Source of the DNA: an uncultured Veillonellaceae bacterium
Lineage (GTDB): Bacteria; Bacillota; Negativicutes; Veillonellales; Negativicoccaceae
Length of the DNA: 64,000 bases
Reading direction: 5' to 3'
Assembly (NCBI GenBank): GCA_945876385.1
Contig: CAMCNU010000006.1
Location: 1-64,000 of the forward strand
A program made the position numbers and the translations under genes. The notes under the pieces were generated by a model. The model saw nothing but the letters and a program-made list of their open reading frames with translations. It made no database searches and had not been told where the DNA came from. This document shows, one piece after another, positions 63,883 through 64,000 of this stretch (positions within the stretch are counted from its first letter, which is position 1; every line of letters starts with the position of its first letter).

Positions 63883-64000
63883 GACCGCCGCCGATAGTAA
63901 ATGACCGAATGATTGCCAACAGGTTAAACGGATACGGCTCGCGCGACGAAATACACACACGGCCGCGCGTGTTAAAGCCCACATCCGTATTGGGCATTGT
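63860..64000 (-). CDS. Tail tubular protein B-like (T7 gp12), C-terminal 46 residues only
   Basis: The frame enters from the right edge and ends at TGA 63860. The visible part has GRVCISSREPYPFNLLAIIR, resembling the C-terminus of podovirus nozzle proteins, where a short strand pair precedes the end. With the gp13- and gp14-like genes downstream, T7 order supports this. The fragment is short, so the assignment is tentative. Confidence 0.5.
   Translation of the reverse strand, partial: TMPNTDVGFNTRGRVCISSREPYPFNLLAIIRSFTIGGGHVTTHNG

Overview
The window looks like a chromosomal segment of a diderm Firmicute of the class Negativicutes (Veillonella/Selenomonas relatives). Ribosomal-protein and nusG/secE clusters are laid out as in Firmicutes (rpmG-secE-nusG-rplK-rplA-rplJ-rplL with an L10 leader; infC-rpmI-rplT). 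The same stretch carries two YadA-type trimeric autotransporter genes, which need an outer membrane, and a phage lysis cassette with a spanin candidate. The genus is not assigned. Almost every gene lies on the minus strand; only a DsbA/FrnE-like gene and a tRNA-Lys lie on the plus strand.

Layout. 1-3.1 kb: 3' truncated trimeric autotransporter, entering from the left edge. 3.6-6.6 kb: shikimate-kinase-like gene, pfkA and an RNA m5U methyltransferase, overlapping one another. 6.7-8.1 kb: potE behind a consensus promoter and a long leader. 8.6-13.4 kb: complete 1605-residue trimeric autotransporter. 14-24.9 kb: housekeeping genes lysS, greA (with a histone-H1-like tail), dusB, coaX, birA, ftsH, hpt, tilS, ppx/gppA, an S1-domain gene and divIC. 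25-29.7 kb: translation and transcription-factor operons with two attenuator leaders. 29.7-37.1 kb: aminotransferase, then phosphate sensing and uptake (pstSCAB-phoB-phoR, no phoU; PstS is circularly permuted). 37.1-43.9 kb: uvrB-uvrA-uvrC. 44-46.6 kb: nitroreductase, ArsC/Spx-like protein, type II toxin-antitoxin pair and the DsbA-like protein.

From about 46.8 kb to the right edge lies the late region of a podovirus-like prophage with T7-type gene order read on the minus strand: tail tubular B (partial), gp13-like, gp14-like, an internal protein with a lytic transglycosylase motif, a giant 'polyvalent' ejection protein (2335 residues plus about 530 more after one in-frame TGA), tail fibre, two small proteins, holin, amidase and a spanin candidate. 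A tRNA-Lys (+) and a tRNA-Trp (-) stand at the chromosome/phage junction; the other prophage end, with any integrase, is outside the window. A 485-bp AT-rich non-coding stretch inside the lysis cassette holds a lox-like inverted repeat, five tandem 11-bp repeats and further palindromes. It is the most unexplained piece of sequence here.

How parts work together: PhoB/PhoR would read phosphate status and drive pstSCAB through a Pho-box-like promoter; UvrABC form one excision-repair operon; the phage genes supply DNA ejection, adsorption and three-step lysis (inner membrane, murein, outer membrane) suited to a diderm host.
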